Part shown: positions 24,880-32,836 of the stretch, piece after piece | Layout: every line of letters begins with the position of its first letter | How positions within the stretch are numbered: the stretch's first letter is position 1 | Origin: an uncultured Pelagibacteraceae bacterium | GTDB lineage: Bacteria; Pseudomonadota; Alphaproteobacteria; Pelagibacterales; Pelagibacteraceae | Length of the DNA: 36,147 nt | Direction: 5' to 3' | Assembly (NCBI GenBank): GCA_902599605.1 | Contig: CACKFV010000010.1 | Location: forward strand, 1-36,147 | The notes under the pieces: model-generated | What the model was told of the DNA's origin: nothing | Databases searched by the model: none | The model's input: only the letters and a program-made list of their open reading frames with translations | Program-made: the position numbers and the translations under genes

Positions 24880-26259
24880 ATGAAAAATTGGAAACCAAAT
24901 AGTTGGAAAAAATATCCTGTCAAACATGTTCCTTCTTATGAAAGTGAAAAGGAACTTAACCAGGTATTGAGTAAAATTAAATCTTTTCCTCCACTAGTTT
25001 TCGCTGGTGAGACAAGACATCTTAAAGATCAACTTTCTCAAGTTGTTGATGGAAAAGCTTTTCTTTTACAAGGTGGAGACTGCGCAGAAAGTTTCGCTGA
25101 GTTTAATCCGGACAATATAAGAGACACATTTAAAGTCATTCTTCAGATGTCATTAGTTCTTACATACTCAGCTTCGCTTCCAATTATAAAGCTTGGAAGG
25201 ATAGCAGGACAGTTTGCAAAACCTAGAAGTGCACCAACTGAAAAACAAGGTGATAAAGAATTACCAAGTTATTTAGGTGACAACGTAAATGGAATTGATT
25301 TTACTGAAAAATCTAGAAGGCATGATCCAAAAAGATTATTTAAGGCATACTCTCAATCTGCTTCAACGTTGAATCTTTTAAGAGCATTTTCTAATGGAGG
25401 TTTTGCAGATCTTAAAAATGTACACTTATGGAATTTAGGTTACATTAAAAAAAGTCCTCAAGCTAAAAAATTTAAAGAACTTGAAGATAAAATTGCAGAT
25501 GCTTTGGCATTTATGGATGCTTGTGGAATTAATTCAGATTTCAATAGAAGACTAAAAACTGTAAATTTCTGGACATCTCATGAAGCTTTACATTTACCAT
25601 TTGAGGAAAGTATGGCAAGGGTTGACTCAACTACAGGTGAGTATCATGCAACGTCAGCACACTTTGTCTGGATTGGTGACAGAACTAGACAATTGGATGG
25701 CGGACATGTTGAATTTTGCAAAGGTATTGAAAACCCAATTGGTATAAAATGTGGACCTACATCTAAACCAGAAGAGATTGCAAAAATTTGTGAAGTAATA
25801 AATCCCAAAAATGAAAAAGGTAAAATTACTTTAATATCTAGGTTTGGTCACGATCAAGTTGAAAAGTTTCTACCGAAGTTGATAAGACGAATTAAAAAAG
25901 AGGGTTTAAATGTTATTTGGTCATGTGATCCAATGCATGGAAATACAATTAAATCTTCAACAGGTTTTAAAACAAGACCTTTTAATAAAGTATTAAATGA
26001 AGTAAAAAATGTTTTTGCAGTTCATCAAAGCGAAAGTTCTTATGCTGGTGGATTGCATATAGAAATGACTGGTCAGAATGTGACAGAATGTACAGGTGGG
26101 GCAAAAAATATATCTGAACAAGATTTATCAAGTAGATATCACACTCATTGTGACCCTAGATTGAACGCAGATCAAGCTTTAGAATTGGCTTTCTTAATCT
26201 CAGATGAGATCAAAAAGAATTCCAACTATGCAAGAAATGCAATTAAAGCGGCATCTTAG
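24880..26259 (+). CDS. Class II 3-deoxy-7-phosphoheptulonate (DAHP) synthase
   Basis: 459 aa plant/mycobacterial-type DAHP synthase, the first step of the shikimate pathway (PEP plus erythrose-4-phosphate). LLQGGDCAESF (about residues 65-75) carries the metal-binding cysteine. LGRIAGQFAKPRS, WIGDRTRQLDGGHVEF, SRFGHDQVEKFLPKL, SCDPMHGNT, GGLHIEMTGQNVTECTGG and HTHCDPRLNADQALE are all class II blocks. Feedback-regulating N-terminal extensions like those of the Mycobacterium tuberculosis enzyme appear short here. It is preceded by a 59-base AT-rich spacer with no confident promoter hexamers. Confidence 0.95.
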   Translation: MKNWKPNSWKKYPVKHVPSYESEKELNQVLSKIKSFPPLVFAGETRHLKDQLSQVVDGKAFLLQGGDCAESFAEFNPDNIRDTFKVILQMSLVLTYSASLPIIKLGRIAGQFAKPRSAPTEKQGDKELPSYLGDNVNGIDFTEKSRRHDPKRLFKAYSQSASTLNLLRAFSNGGFADLKNVHLWNLGYIKKSPQAKKFKELEDKIADALAFMDACGINSDFNRRLKTVNFWTSHEALHLPFEESMARVDSTTGEYHATSAHFVWIGDRTRQLDGGHVEFCKGIENPIGIKCGPTSKPEEIAKICEVINPKNEKGKITLISRFGHDQVEKFLPKLIRRIKKEGLNVIWSCDPMHGNTIKSSTGFKTRPFNKVLNEVKNVFAVHQSESSYAGGLHIEMTGQNVTECTGGAKNISEQDLSSRYHTHCDPRLNADQALELAFLISDEIKKNSNYARNAIKAAS

Positions 26260-26296
26260 ACATTTAAAAATTTAAATTTTGTCTTATATTTGAATC

Positions 26297-27034
26297 ATGG
26301 AACCTTCTAAAAAAGTAATATTTATTAAAGATTGGATTTTAAATTACGTAAATTCAATGCCAAAAAAAGCAAAATCATTAGTTATTGGTATATCAGGAGG
26401 TATTGATTCATCAGTTTCAAGCACATTAAGTGCAATGACAGGATTAAGAACAATTGTTTTATCGATGCCAATAAAACAAAATGGTTCACAACATGATTTA
26501 AGTTTAAGGCACCAAGAATGGTTAAAGAAAAATTTTAAGAATGTTGAGGGTCATACTGTTGAACTAGACTCTTTGTTCAAAACATTCGAAAGCACATTAA
26601 AAAATTTTAATAGTGAACATGGCATGGCTAATTCAAGAGCAAGATTAAGAATGTCAACACTTTATCAAGTTGCAGCAGCTAACAACGGAATAGTTGTTGG
26701 AACTGGAAATAAAGTTGAAGACTTTGGAGTTGGTTTTTATACAAAATATGGTGATGGTGGTGTTGATATATCTCCAATAGCTGATTGTAATAAAACTGAG
26801 GTATGGGAGCTTGGAAGAGAATTAAAAATACTGGATGATATTATTAATGCAGCTCCAACAGATGGTCTTTGGGACGATGGTAGAACTGATGAAGGACAGT
26901 TAGGATTATCATACAAAGAAATAGAAGAGGCCATGGATAACGAGAATTCAAAAAATCGAGATAAATATATTCAAATCAGAAAAGCAAATTTGCATAAAAT
27001 GGAGCCAATTCCAATATGCAAAATTCCTAATTAA
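26297..27034 (+). CDS. nadE: NAD+ synthase, ammonia-dependent type
   Basis: 245 aa single-domain enzyme that amidates deamido-NAD. The ATP-pyrophosphatase P-loop is VIGISGGIDSSV (about residues 28-39). MSTLYQVAAANNGIVVGTGN, DFGVGFYTKYGDGGVDISPI, NKTEVWELG and PTDGLWDDGRTDEGQLG follow in family order. No N-terminal nitrilase (glutaminase) domain is present, so ammonia or a separate amidotransferase is the nitrogen source. A 37-base AT-only spacer separates it from DAHP synthase. It is 45 bases before cysS. Confidence 0.94.
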   Translation: MEPSKKVIFIKDWILNYVNSMPKKAKSLVIGISGGIDSSVSSTLSAMTGLRTIVLSMPIKQNGSQHDLSLRHQEWLKKNFKNVEGHTVELDSLFKTFESTLKNFNSEHGMANSRARLRMSTLYQVAAANNGIVVGTGNKVEDFGVGFYTKYGDGGVDISPIADCNKTEVWELGRELKILDDIINAAPTDGLWDDGRTDEGQLGLSYKEIEEAMDNENSKNRDKYIQIRKANLHKMEPIPICKIPN

Positions 27035-27079
27035 TCAAATAGATTCACAAATCTAAATTAAAGGTATATTCCTAATATA

Positions 27080-28438
27080 ATGAATAAAGATATATATTTA
27101 ACTAATAGTCTTGGCGGTAAAAAAGAAATATTTAAACCGATAGATCCAAATAAAGTAAAAATGTATGTATGCGGACCAACAGTTTATGATGATCCCCATA
27201 TAGGTAATGCAAGACCTTTAGTAGTTTTTGATATTCTGTTCAAGGTTTTAAAATGTAAGTATGGAAATAAATCAGTTACTTATGTTCGAAACATAACTGA
27301 TATAGACGATAAAATTATTGAAAGCGCAAAACAAAAAAAAATATCAATAGATATTTTAACTAAAAATATTACCAATAGTTTTCATAATGATTGTGATTAT
27401 TTAAATTGTGAAAAACCATCTTTTGAGCCCAAGGCGACAGAGAATATTTCTTTAATGGTCGAAATGATTAATGTTCTTCTTAAAAATAAAAATGCTTATG
27501 AAAAAAATTCTCATGTTTATTTCGATGTTTCAAGTTTTAAAGATTACGGGAAATTATCAAATAAGAATATAGATGAATTAAAAGCAGGAGCTAGAGTTGA
27601 GGTATCGGAAAATAAAAAGAATCCAGAAGATTTTGTATTGTGGAAACCATCTAATAAAGATGAGCCTAGTTGGGACTCACCCTGGGGCAAAGGGAGACCT
27701 GGTTGGCATTTAGAGTGTTCTGCAATGTCAAAAAAATATCTCGGTGATACTTTCGATATTCATGGCGGAGGAAGAGATTTGATTTTTCCTCATCACGAAA
27801 ATGAAATTGCCCAATCAAGATGTGCTAATAATAAATCTTTTTCAAACTATTGGATACATAATGGCTTTATTACAATAGCAAATGAAAAAATGGCAAAGTC
27901 ACAAGGAAATATTTTTAAAATTAAAGATTTCTATCAGAGATATAATGGTCAAGTTTTAAGACTAGCTTTAATTTCAACTCACTACAAACAAGCAATGGAT
28001 TGGAGTGATGATTTATTAACACAATCAAAAAAAACTCTAGATAAATGGTACGAGTGCCAAAAAAAACCAGAGGGCAAAGTATTAATCCCAGATGATGATT
28101 TAATTCCTCTTTATGATGATTTAAATACACCTGGATATATTAGCAACATTCATAAATTATATGATAAAGCTGCCAAAGGATCTGACAAAGATAAAGAAAT
28201 TTTTACAACAGCATGTAATTTTATTGGTCTATTAACTGAGCCAAAATCAAAATGGCAAGAGTTTAAAAAGAATATTTTAGAAATTTCAGAGGAAGAGATT
28301 TTGCAAAAGATAAAAGATAGGAACACAGCTAGAGACAATAAAAATTACCAATTAGCTGATGAAATTAGAAACGAACTTTTAGATAAAGGTATTTTAATTG
28401 AAGATAAAGATGATAAAACAACTTGGAAAATAAAATGA
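27080..28438 (+). CDS. cysS: Cysteine-tRNA ligase
   Basis: 452 aa class Ia aminoacyl-tRNA synthetase. MYVCGPTVYDDPHIGNARP carries the zinc-ligand Cys and the HIGH-type HIGNA (about residues 41-45). TYVRNITDIDDKI, WHLECSAM, DIHGGGRDLIFPHHENEIAQS (split here as DIHGGGRDL and FPHHENEIAQS) and EKMAKSQGN as the KMSKS-type loop (about 272-280) follow. The C-terminal helical bundle ends with the TARDNKNYQLADEIRNEL tRNA-binding segment. The stop overlaps the cimA ATG as ATGA. Confidence 0.97.
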   Translation: MNKDIYLTNSLGGKKEIFKPIDPNKVKMYVCGPTVYDDPHIGNARPLVVFDILFKVLKCKYGNKSVTYVRNITDIDDKIIESAKQKKISIDILTKNITNSFHNDCDYLNCEKPSFEPKATENISLMVEMINVLLKNKNAYEKNSHVYFDVSSFKDYGKLSNKNIDELKAGARVEVSENKKNPEDFVLWKPSNKDEPSWDSPWGKGRPGWHLECSAMSKKYLGDTFDIHGGGRDLIFPHHENEIAQSRCANNKSFSNYWIHNGFITIANEKMAKSQGNIFKIKDFYQRYNGQVLRLALISTHYKQAMDWSDDLLTQSKKTLDKWYECQKKPEGKVLIPDDDLIPLYDDLNTPGYISNIHKLYDKAAKGSDKDKEIFTTACNFIGLLTEPKSKWQEFKKNILEISEEEILQKIKDRNTARDNKNYQLADEIRNELLDKGILIEDKDDKTTWKIK

Positions 28439-30036
28439 GTAAAGAACGATTATACATATTTGATACAACATTGAGAGATGGAGCCCAAACCCAAGGTGTA
28501 CATTTTTCAATTGATGAAAAAACAAAAATTGCACATGCTTTAGATGATCTTGGTGTAGATTATATAGAAGGCGGTTGGCCAGGGGCTAATCCATCTGATA
28601 CAGAATTTTTTCAAAAGGGTTTAGATTTAAAAAACTCCACCTTCACAGCTTTTGGAATGACAAAGAAAGCTGGACGAAGTGCAGAAAATGATCCAGGTTT
28701 GTCAGCGATTTTAAATTCAAATACTAAATCTGTTTGTTTAGTAGGAAAATCTTGGGATTTTCATGTTGATGTTGCATTGGGAATAACCAACGAAGAAAAT
28801 TTAGAAAACATTAAAGAGACAACAAAACATTTTGTAAAAAACAACAAAGAGTTCATGTTTGATGCAGAACACTTCTTTGATGGCTACAAAGCAAATCCAA
28901 AATACGCTTTAGCTTGCATTAAAGCTGCATACGATAATGGTGCTAAATGGATAGTTCTTTGTGATACTAATGGAGGAACACTTCCTCATGAAGTTACAAA
29001 AATAGTTAAGGAAGTTTCAGAACATATTCCTGGTGAAAACTTAGGTATTCACGCACATAATGATACTGGTAATGCAGTTGCAAATTCAATTGCAGCTGTT
29101 TTATCAGGAGCAAGACAAATCCAAGGAACAATAAATGGCTTAGGTGAAAGATGTGGTAACGCTAACTTAATGTCTATTATTCCAACATTCCATCTTAAAA
29201 AAGAATTATCAGATAAGTTTGAAATAAATATTAAAGAAAAAAATATTAAACACATTACACAATGTTCAAGATTACTTGATGAGATACTAAATAGAAAACC
29301 TAATAAACATTTACCTTATGTGGGTGCTGCAGCATTTTCACATAAAGGTGGTTTACATGTATCTGCCGTTCAAAAAGATCCTAAAACTTATGAGCATATA
29401 AATCCAGAAGATGTTGGTAACAATAGAAATATAGTTGTTTCTGATCAGTCTGGTAAATCAAATATTTTATCCAGACTTAAAACAATTGGAATAGAAATTG
29501 AAGAAAACGATCCAAAAGTTAAAAAACTTTTGGAAGAGGTAAAAGATAGAGAATTTATTGGTTACAGTTATGATGGAGCTGACGCTTCTTTCGAATTACT
29601 AGCCAGAAGAGTAATGGGAGAAATTCCAAGATATATCTCAATTAAAGAGTATGATGTTTCAGTTTCAAAAAACAGTCAGGATAAAATTGTTTCTAGAGCA
29701 AAAGCAAAGTTAGAAGTCGATGGTGAACAAATAGTCTGTGAAGGTGAGGGTAATGGACCTGTTCATGCTCTAGACAACGCTATAAGAAAAAATGTTACTA
29801 AGTTAGAAAAATATTCTGAATATTTAAAAGATTTAAAATTAGTTGACTATAAGGTTAGGATTTTAAATACAGGAACTGAAGCTACAACAAGAGTATCGAT
29901 TGAAAGTACAGACTCTCAAGGAAAAAATTGGTTTACCATTGGCGTATCACCAAACATAATCGATGCATCATTTAAAGCTCTTATAGATAGTTTAGATTTT
30001 AAATTATTTAAGGATAAAGCTCCTGCAAGTAAATAA
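28435..30036 (+). CDS. cimA: Citramalate synthase
   Basis: 533 aa DRE-TIM/LeuA-like enzyme making (R)-citramalate from pyruvate and acetyl-CoA, the threonine-independent entry to isoleucine. FDTTLRDGAQTQGVHFS (about residues 9-25), YIEGGWPGANPSD, the LCDTNGGTLPHEV metal block, HAHNDTGNAVANS, GTINGLGERCGNANL and FSHKGGLHVSAV are CimA-type signatures. The C-terminal allosteric LeuA dimer domain is present (about 390-530). I chose the ATG at 28435, forming an ATGA overlap with cysS, over an upstream TTG (28423). The stop directly abuts the DUF1989 start. Confidence 0.94.
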   Translation: MSKERLYIFDTTLRDGAQTQGVHFSIDEKTKIAHALDDLGVDYIEGGWPGANPSDTEFFQKGLDLKNSTFTAFGMTKKAGRSAENDPGLSAILNSNTKSVCLVGKSWDFHVDVALGITNEENLENIKETTKHFVKNNKEFMFDAEHFFDGYKANPKYALACIKAAYDNGAKWIVLCDTNGGTLPHEVTKIVKEVSEHIPGENLGIHAHNDTGNAVANSIAAVLSGARQIQGTINGLGERCGNANLMSIIPTFHLKKELSDKFEINIKEKNIKHITQCSRLLDEILNRKPNKHLPYVGAAAFSHKGGLHVSAVQKDPKTYEHINPEDVGNNRNIVVSDQSGKSNILSRLKTIGIEIEENDPKVKKLLEEVKDREFIGYSYDGADASFELLARRVMGEIPRYISIKEYDVSVSKNSQDKIVSRAKAKLEVDGEQIVCEGEGNGPVHALDNAIRKNVTKLEKYSEYLKDLKLVDYKVRILNTGTEATTRVSIESTDSQGKNWFTIGVSPNIIDASFKALIDSLDFKLFKDKAPASK

Positions 30037-30897
30037 ATGAAAATAAAGAAGTTTTCTGAGAAACCTACTGATATTGAAAGCAGAGTAGGAGCAGATCCTG
30101 TTGTTTGTTATCCAAATGATACAATAAATAATAATCTTGAAATATTACATGAAGCTAGAAAACACATCAAACAAGTTGATGAAGTCATTGTACCTCCAAG
30201 AGATGCTAAAACTTTTAATGTTAAGTCAGGTAATTTTTTTAGAATAGAAAGTGTTGAAGGACCACAAGTTGGAGATTTAAATTTATTTCAAGCTAATAAT
30301 TTAGAGGAAAAGTTTTATTCTGGAAAAACTAGAGCTCTCTACGGAACACATATTTCAGTTGGAGATAAAATGTTTAGTAGTTTTCCTTATTTAAGATCAT
30401 TAGCTACAATTACGTGGGATACATTAGATTGGTATGGTTATGACAAAGATGGGGGCTCGGTCCACGATGTTATTGGTACCAGATGTGATCCTTACACATA
30501 TAAATTAACATCAAACAACGATTATCATTATTGTTGTCATTCAAACTTAACTAGAGCTTTGGTTAAAGAGAAAAATGTCAAATTAGATGATGCAGAAAAA
30601 ATTGTGCACGATGTATTAAATGTATTTATGCTCACTGGTTTTACTAATGACACTAAACAATACTTTATGAAATCAAGTCCTGTAAGACCTGGCGATTATT
30701 TAGAATTTTTTGCAGAAACAGATCTATTAGGGGTTTTATCTGCTTGCCCAGGTGGAGACTGTGGATCAGAACATTCATCTGATGTTGCGAAGTGTTACCC
30801 TTTAAAGGTTTCTATATGGGATGTTGATCAAAAATATCTTAAAGGAATTAATCCCTCAAAATTGTCTAACTACAATAGAAATCATGGCATCAAATAA
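30037..30897 (+). CDS. DUF1989 / urea carboxylase-associated family protein
   Basis: 286 aa. Recognised by the family blocks VPPRDAKTFNV, QVGDLNLFQANN, HDVIGTRCDPYTYKL (about residues 143-157), CCHSNLTRALVK, NVFMLTGFTND and the cysteine-rich LSACPGGDCGSEHSSDVAKC (about 230-249). Members occur beside urea carboxylase. Two (CgdA/CgdB) are known as subunits of carboxyguanidine deiminase; others act in purine or aminopurine-like nitrogen metabolism or are unknown. Here there is a single gene, with no urea or guanidine carboxylase or allophanate hydrolase nearby. It sits flush between cimA and trmJ, so its role is open. Confidence 0.85.
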   Translation: MKIKKFSEKPTDIESRVGADPVVCYPNDTINNNLEILHEARKHIKQVDEVIVPPRDAKTFNVKSGNFFRIESVEGPQVGDLNLFQANNLEEKFYSGKTRALYGTHISVGDKMFSSFPYLRSLATITWDTLDWYGYDKDGGSVHDVIGTRCDPYTYKLTSNNDYHYCCHSNLTRALVKEKNVKLDDAEKIVHDVLNVFMLTGFTNDTKQYFMKSSPVRPGDYLEFFAETDLLGVLSACPGGDCGSEHSSDVAKCYPLKVSIWDVDQKYLKGINPSKLSNYNRNHGIK

Positions 30898-31611
30898 ATG
30901 AACAAGAATAAAGTTACATTTATTTTACATAAACCACAGCTATCAGAAAATATTGGCGCTTGTGCAAGAGCTATAAAAAATTTTAATTTCCAAAAACTCT
31001 ATCTGATCGATCCTAAACCTATTTTTCCTAACGATAAAATATTAGCAACATCTGTCGGAGCAAAAGACATCATAAAAAAAAGCAAAGTATTTAATAATTT
31101 AGAAAGTTCATTAGGAGATATTGATATATTAATCGCTACATCAGCAAGATTTAGAAACAAAAATGTGAAACATATTAATCTTGAGGGTCTAAAAAAAATA
31201 GATTTAAGAAAAAAAATTGGATTTTTATTTGGCTCAGAGGCATCAGGATTATCCAATAAAGAGGTTAGTTATGCAAATTACACTTTACAAATACCTACCA
31301 ACATAAATTTTAAATCTTTAAATCTATCCCATAGTCTTATAATTATTGCGCAATTCATCTCAAGTTTATTAAATTCCAAATCTAGTCAATTTAAAAAGTC
31401 AAAAAAGGTAAAGAAAGCATCTAAAAAGGAAATTCAAGCGATGATAAATTTATGCCTAAATAACCTAAATGAAATTAACTTTTTTAAACACAAAGAAAAA
31501 AAACCTATAATGCTTGAAAATTTAAGAAACATTTTTTATAGAATGGAACTTTCAGATAAAGAAACACGTATTTTATCAAGTGTATTTGCAAGTTTAGGAA
31601 AAAAACGTTGA
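30898..31611 (+). CDS. trmJ: tRNA (cytidine/uridine-2'-O-)-methyltransferase TrmJ-like
   Basis: 237 aa SPOUT-class enzyme. FILHKPQLSENIGACARAI (about residues 8-26) with the NIGACARA arginine, ATSVGAKD, FLFGSEASGLSNKE (about 106-119) and LQIPTNINFKSLNLSHSL make up the trefoil-knot SAM site. The length and C-terminal helical extension match TrmJ (position 32 of tRNA) better than TrmL. It starts on the base after the DUF1989 stop. The rpsD promoter begins on the base after its stop codon. Confidence 0.87.
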   Translation: MNKNKVTFILHKPQLSENIGACARAIKNFNFQKLYLIDPKPIFPNDKILATSVGAKDIIKKSKVFNNLESSLGDIDILIATSARFRNKNVKHINLEGLKKIDLRKKIGFLFGSEASGLSNKEVSYANYTLQIPTNINFKSLNLSHSLIIIAQFISSLLNSKSSQFKKSKKVKKASKKEIQAMINLCLNNLNEINFFKHKEKKPIMLENLRNIFYRMELSDKETRILSSVFASLGKKR

Positions 31612-31639
31612 TTGACAAATAAGATGTTAAGTTTATAAC
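31612..31639 (+). promoter_or_regulatory. Promoter for rpsD
   Basis: TTGACA (31612-31617, consensus), a 16-base spacer, and TATAAC (31634-31639) form one of the best sigma-70 promoters in the window. Transcription would begin about 31646, only some 6 bases before the ATG at 31652, so the mRNA may be effectively leaderless, with no room for an SD. Confidence 0.7.
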
Positions 31640-31651
31640 CCATTTCACTAA

Positions 31652-32269
31652 ATGACAAAAAGATTAAATTCTAAACATAAAATTGATAGAAGACTGAAGG
31701 TTAACCTTTGGGGAAGACCAAAAAGCCCTTTCAATAAAAGAGCATACCCTCCAGGACAACATGGACAATCTAAAAATGCAAAACTATCAGACTACGGAAC
31801 TCAACTTCAAGCTAAGCAAAAATTAAAATCATATTATGGAAACATAAATGAGCGACAATTCAGAAATGTTTACAGAAAAGCCATTATGAAAAAAGGGGAT
31901 ACAGCAGAAAATTTAATAGGATTACTAGAAAGAAGATTAGACTCAGTTATCTACAGAGCAAAATTTTCTAGTACAATATTTTCATCAAGACAGTTCATTA
32001 ATCATGGACATGTAAAAGTGAATGGAAAAAAAGTAAATATTTCAAGCTATCTTTTAAGCGAAGAAGACACTATCGAGATTAAAGATAAGTCAAAACAATT
32101 AGCCATCATCGATATTGCTTTAGCTAATAAAGAGAGAGATATTCCTGAATACTTGCAAGTAGATGAAAAGAAAAGAACTATTAAATTTGTGAGGACACCA
32201 AAGTTTGAAGAAGTTCCTTACCCTGTTGTTATGGAGCCAAACCTAGTAATCGAATATTATTCTAGATAA
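31652..32269 (+). CDS. rpsD: 30S ribosomal protein S4
   Basis: 205 aa primary 16S-binding protein. It shows the basic N-terminus with [11 protein letters not shown], the [10 protein letters not shown] region, [13 protein letters not shown] (about residues 89-101), the S4 RNA-binding domain with [19 protein letters not shown] (about 110-128), and the C-terminal [14 protein letters not shown]. The length is typical. It stands alone in this context rather than in an rpsM-rpsK-rpsD-rpoA cluster, and has its own strong promoter. It converges with grxD two bases away. Confidence 0.97.
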   Translation: MTKRLNSKHKIDRRLKVNLWGRPKSPFNKRAYPPGQHGQSKNAKLSDYGTQLQAKQKLKSYYGNINERQFRNVYRKAIMKKGDTAENLIGLLERRLDSVIYRAKFSSTIFSSRQFINHGHVKVNGKKVNISSYLLSEEDTIEIKDKSKQLAIIDIALANKERDIPEYLQVDEKKRTIKFVRTPKFEEVPYPVVMEPNLVIEYYSR

Positions 32270-32280
32270 TATTATTTTTT
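32253..32280 (+). terminator. AT-only hairpin and T-run at the end of rpsD
   Basis: AATATTAT (32253-32260) and ATAATATT (32266-32273) can form an 8-bp stem with a 5-base loop spanning the rpsD stop, followed by ATTTTTT. There are no GC pairs, so stability is low; the position between convergent genes makes a terminator role plausible. Confidence 0.35.
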
Positions 32281-32604
32281 ATACCCTATACCTTTTTCGT
32301 CAAAAACTTTTTTAAGTTCACCGTTCTCAAACATTTCTTTGATGATATCACATCCACCGATAAATTCTTTTTTTATATAAAGTTGAGGGATCGTTGGCCA
32401 CTCACTATATATCTTAATACCTTCACGAATTTTTTGATCTTTTAATACGTCAACACTTTGATATTTAACTTCCAAAATTTTTAAGATGTTAGAGACAGCC
32501 ATTGAGAAACCACACTGCGGAGCTTCTGGACTACCTTTCATAAATAAGCAAACATCGCTATTGTTTATCGAATTTTCTATCTGTTCTTTAACTTGTTGAT
32601 CCAT
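32272..32604 (-). CDS. grxD: Monothiol glutaredoxin (Grx4/GrxD)
   Basis: 110 aa CGFS-type glutaredoxin that carries and delivers [2Fe-2S] clusters with glutathione. VCLFMKGSPEAPQCGFS (about residues 19-35) includes the active-site CGFS. WPTIPQLYIKKEFIGGCDI (about 69-87) carries the TxP and GGxD motifs that bind glutathione. It directly follows bolA, sharing a base, and Grx4-BolA form heterodimers in iron homeostasis. It ends the purine run. Confidence 0.95.
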   Translation of the reverse strand: MDQQVKEQIENSINNSDVCLFMKGSPEAPQCGFSMAVSNILKILEVKYQSVDVLKDQKIREGIKIYSEWPTIPQLYIKKEFIGGCDIIKEMFENGELKKVFDEKGIGYKK

Positions 32605-32834
32605 TAATTTTCCTTTGTCTTAAGCGCTAGAGCATGAAGCTCGTTTCCCATTTTTCCTTTAAGAGCATCATACACCATTTTATGTTGTTGCACTTTATTT
32701 TTACCTTTAAATTGAGACGAAGTCACTGTGGCGGAATAGTGGTTCCCATCTCCAGCTAGATCTTGAATATCAATCAAAGCATCAGGAAATGCTTCCTTAA
32801 TCATTTTTTCAATTTCTTTTAAATCCATTGCCAT
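32604..32834 (-). CDS. bolA: BolA family protein
   Basis: About 76 aa from the ATG at 32834; a TTG at 32840 is an alternative that would overlap the purL stop. It has the class II KH-like fold: DLKEIEKMIKEAFP helix, DLAGDGNHYSATVTSSQFKG (about residues 21-40), and a KVQQHKMVYDALKGKMGNEL block with the conserved His. It probably acts with the adjacent monothiol glutaredoxin in iron-sulfur transfer or regulation. It is located 2 bases after purL, in a purL-bolA-grxD order known in Alphaproteobacteria. Confidence 0.93.
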   Translation of the reverse strand: MAMDLKEIEKMIKEAFPDALIDIQDLAGDGNHYSATVTSSQFKGKNKVQQHKMVYDALKGKMGNELHALALKTKEN

Positions 32835-32836
32835 AA

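Noticed and set aside
27043-27056. Small inverted repeat AGATT-CACA-AATCT before cysS
   Set aside because: Only a five-base AT-rich stem with no T-run, too weak to call a terminator or regulatory site.
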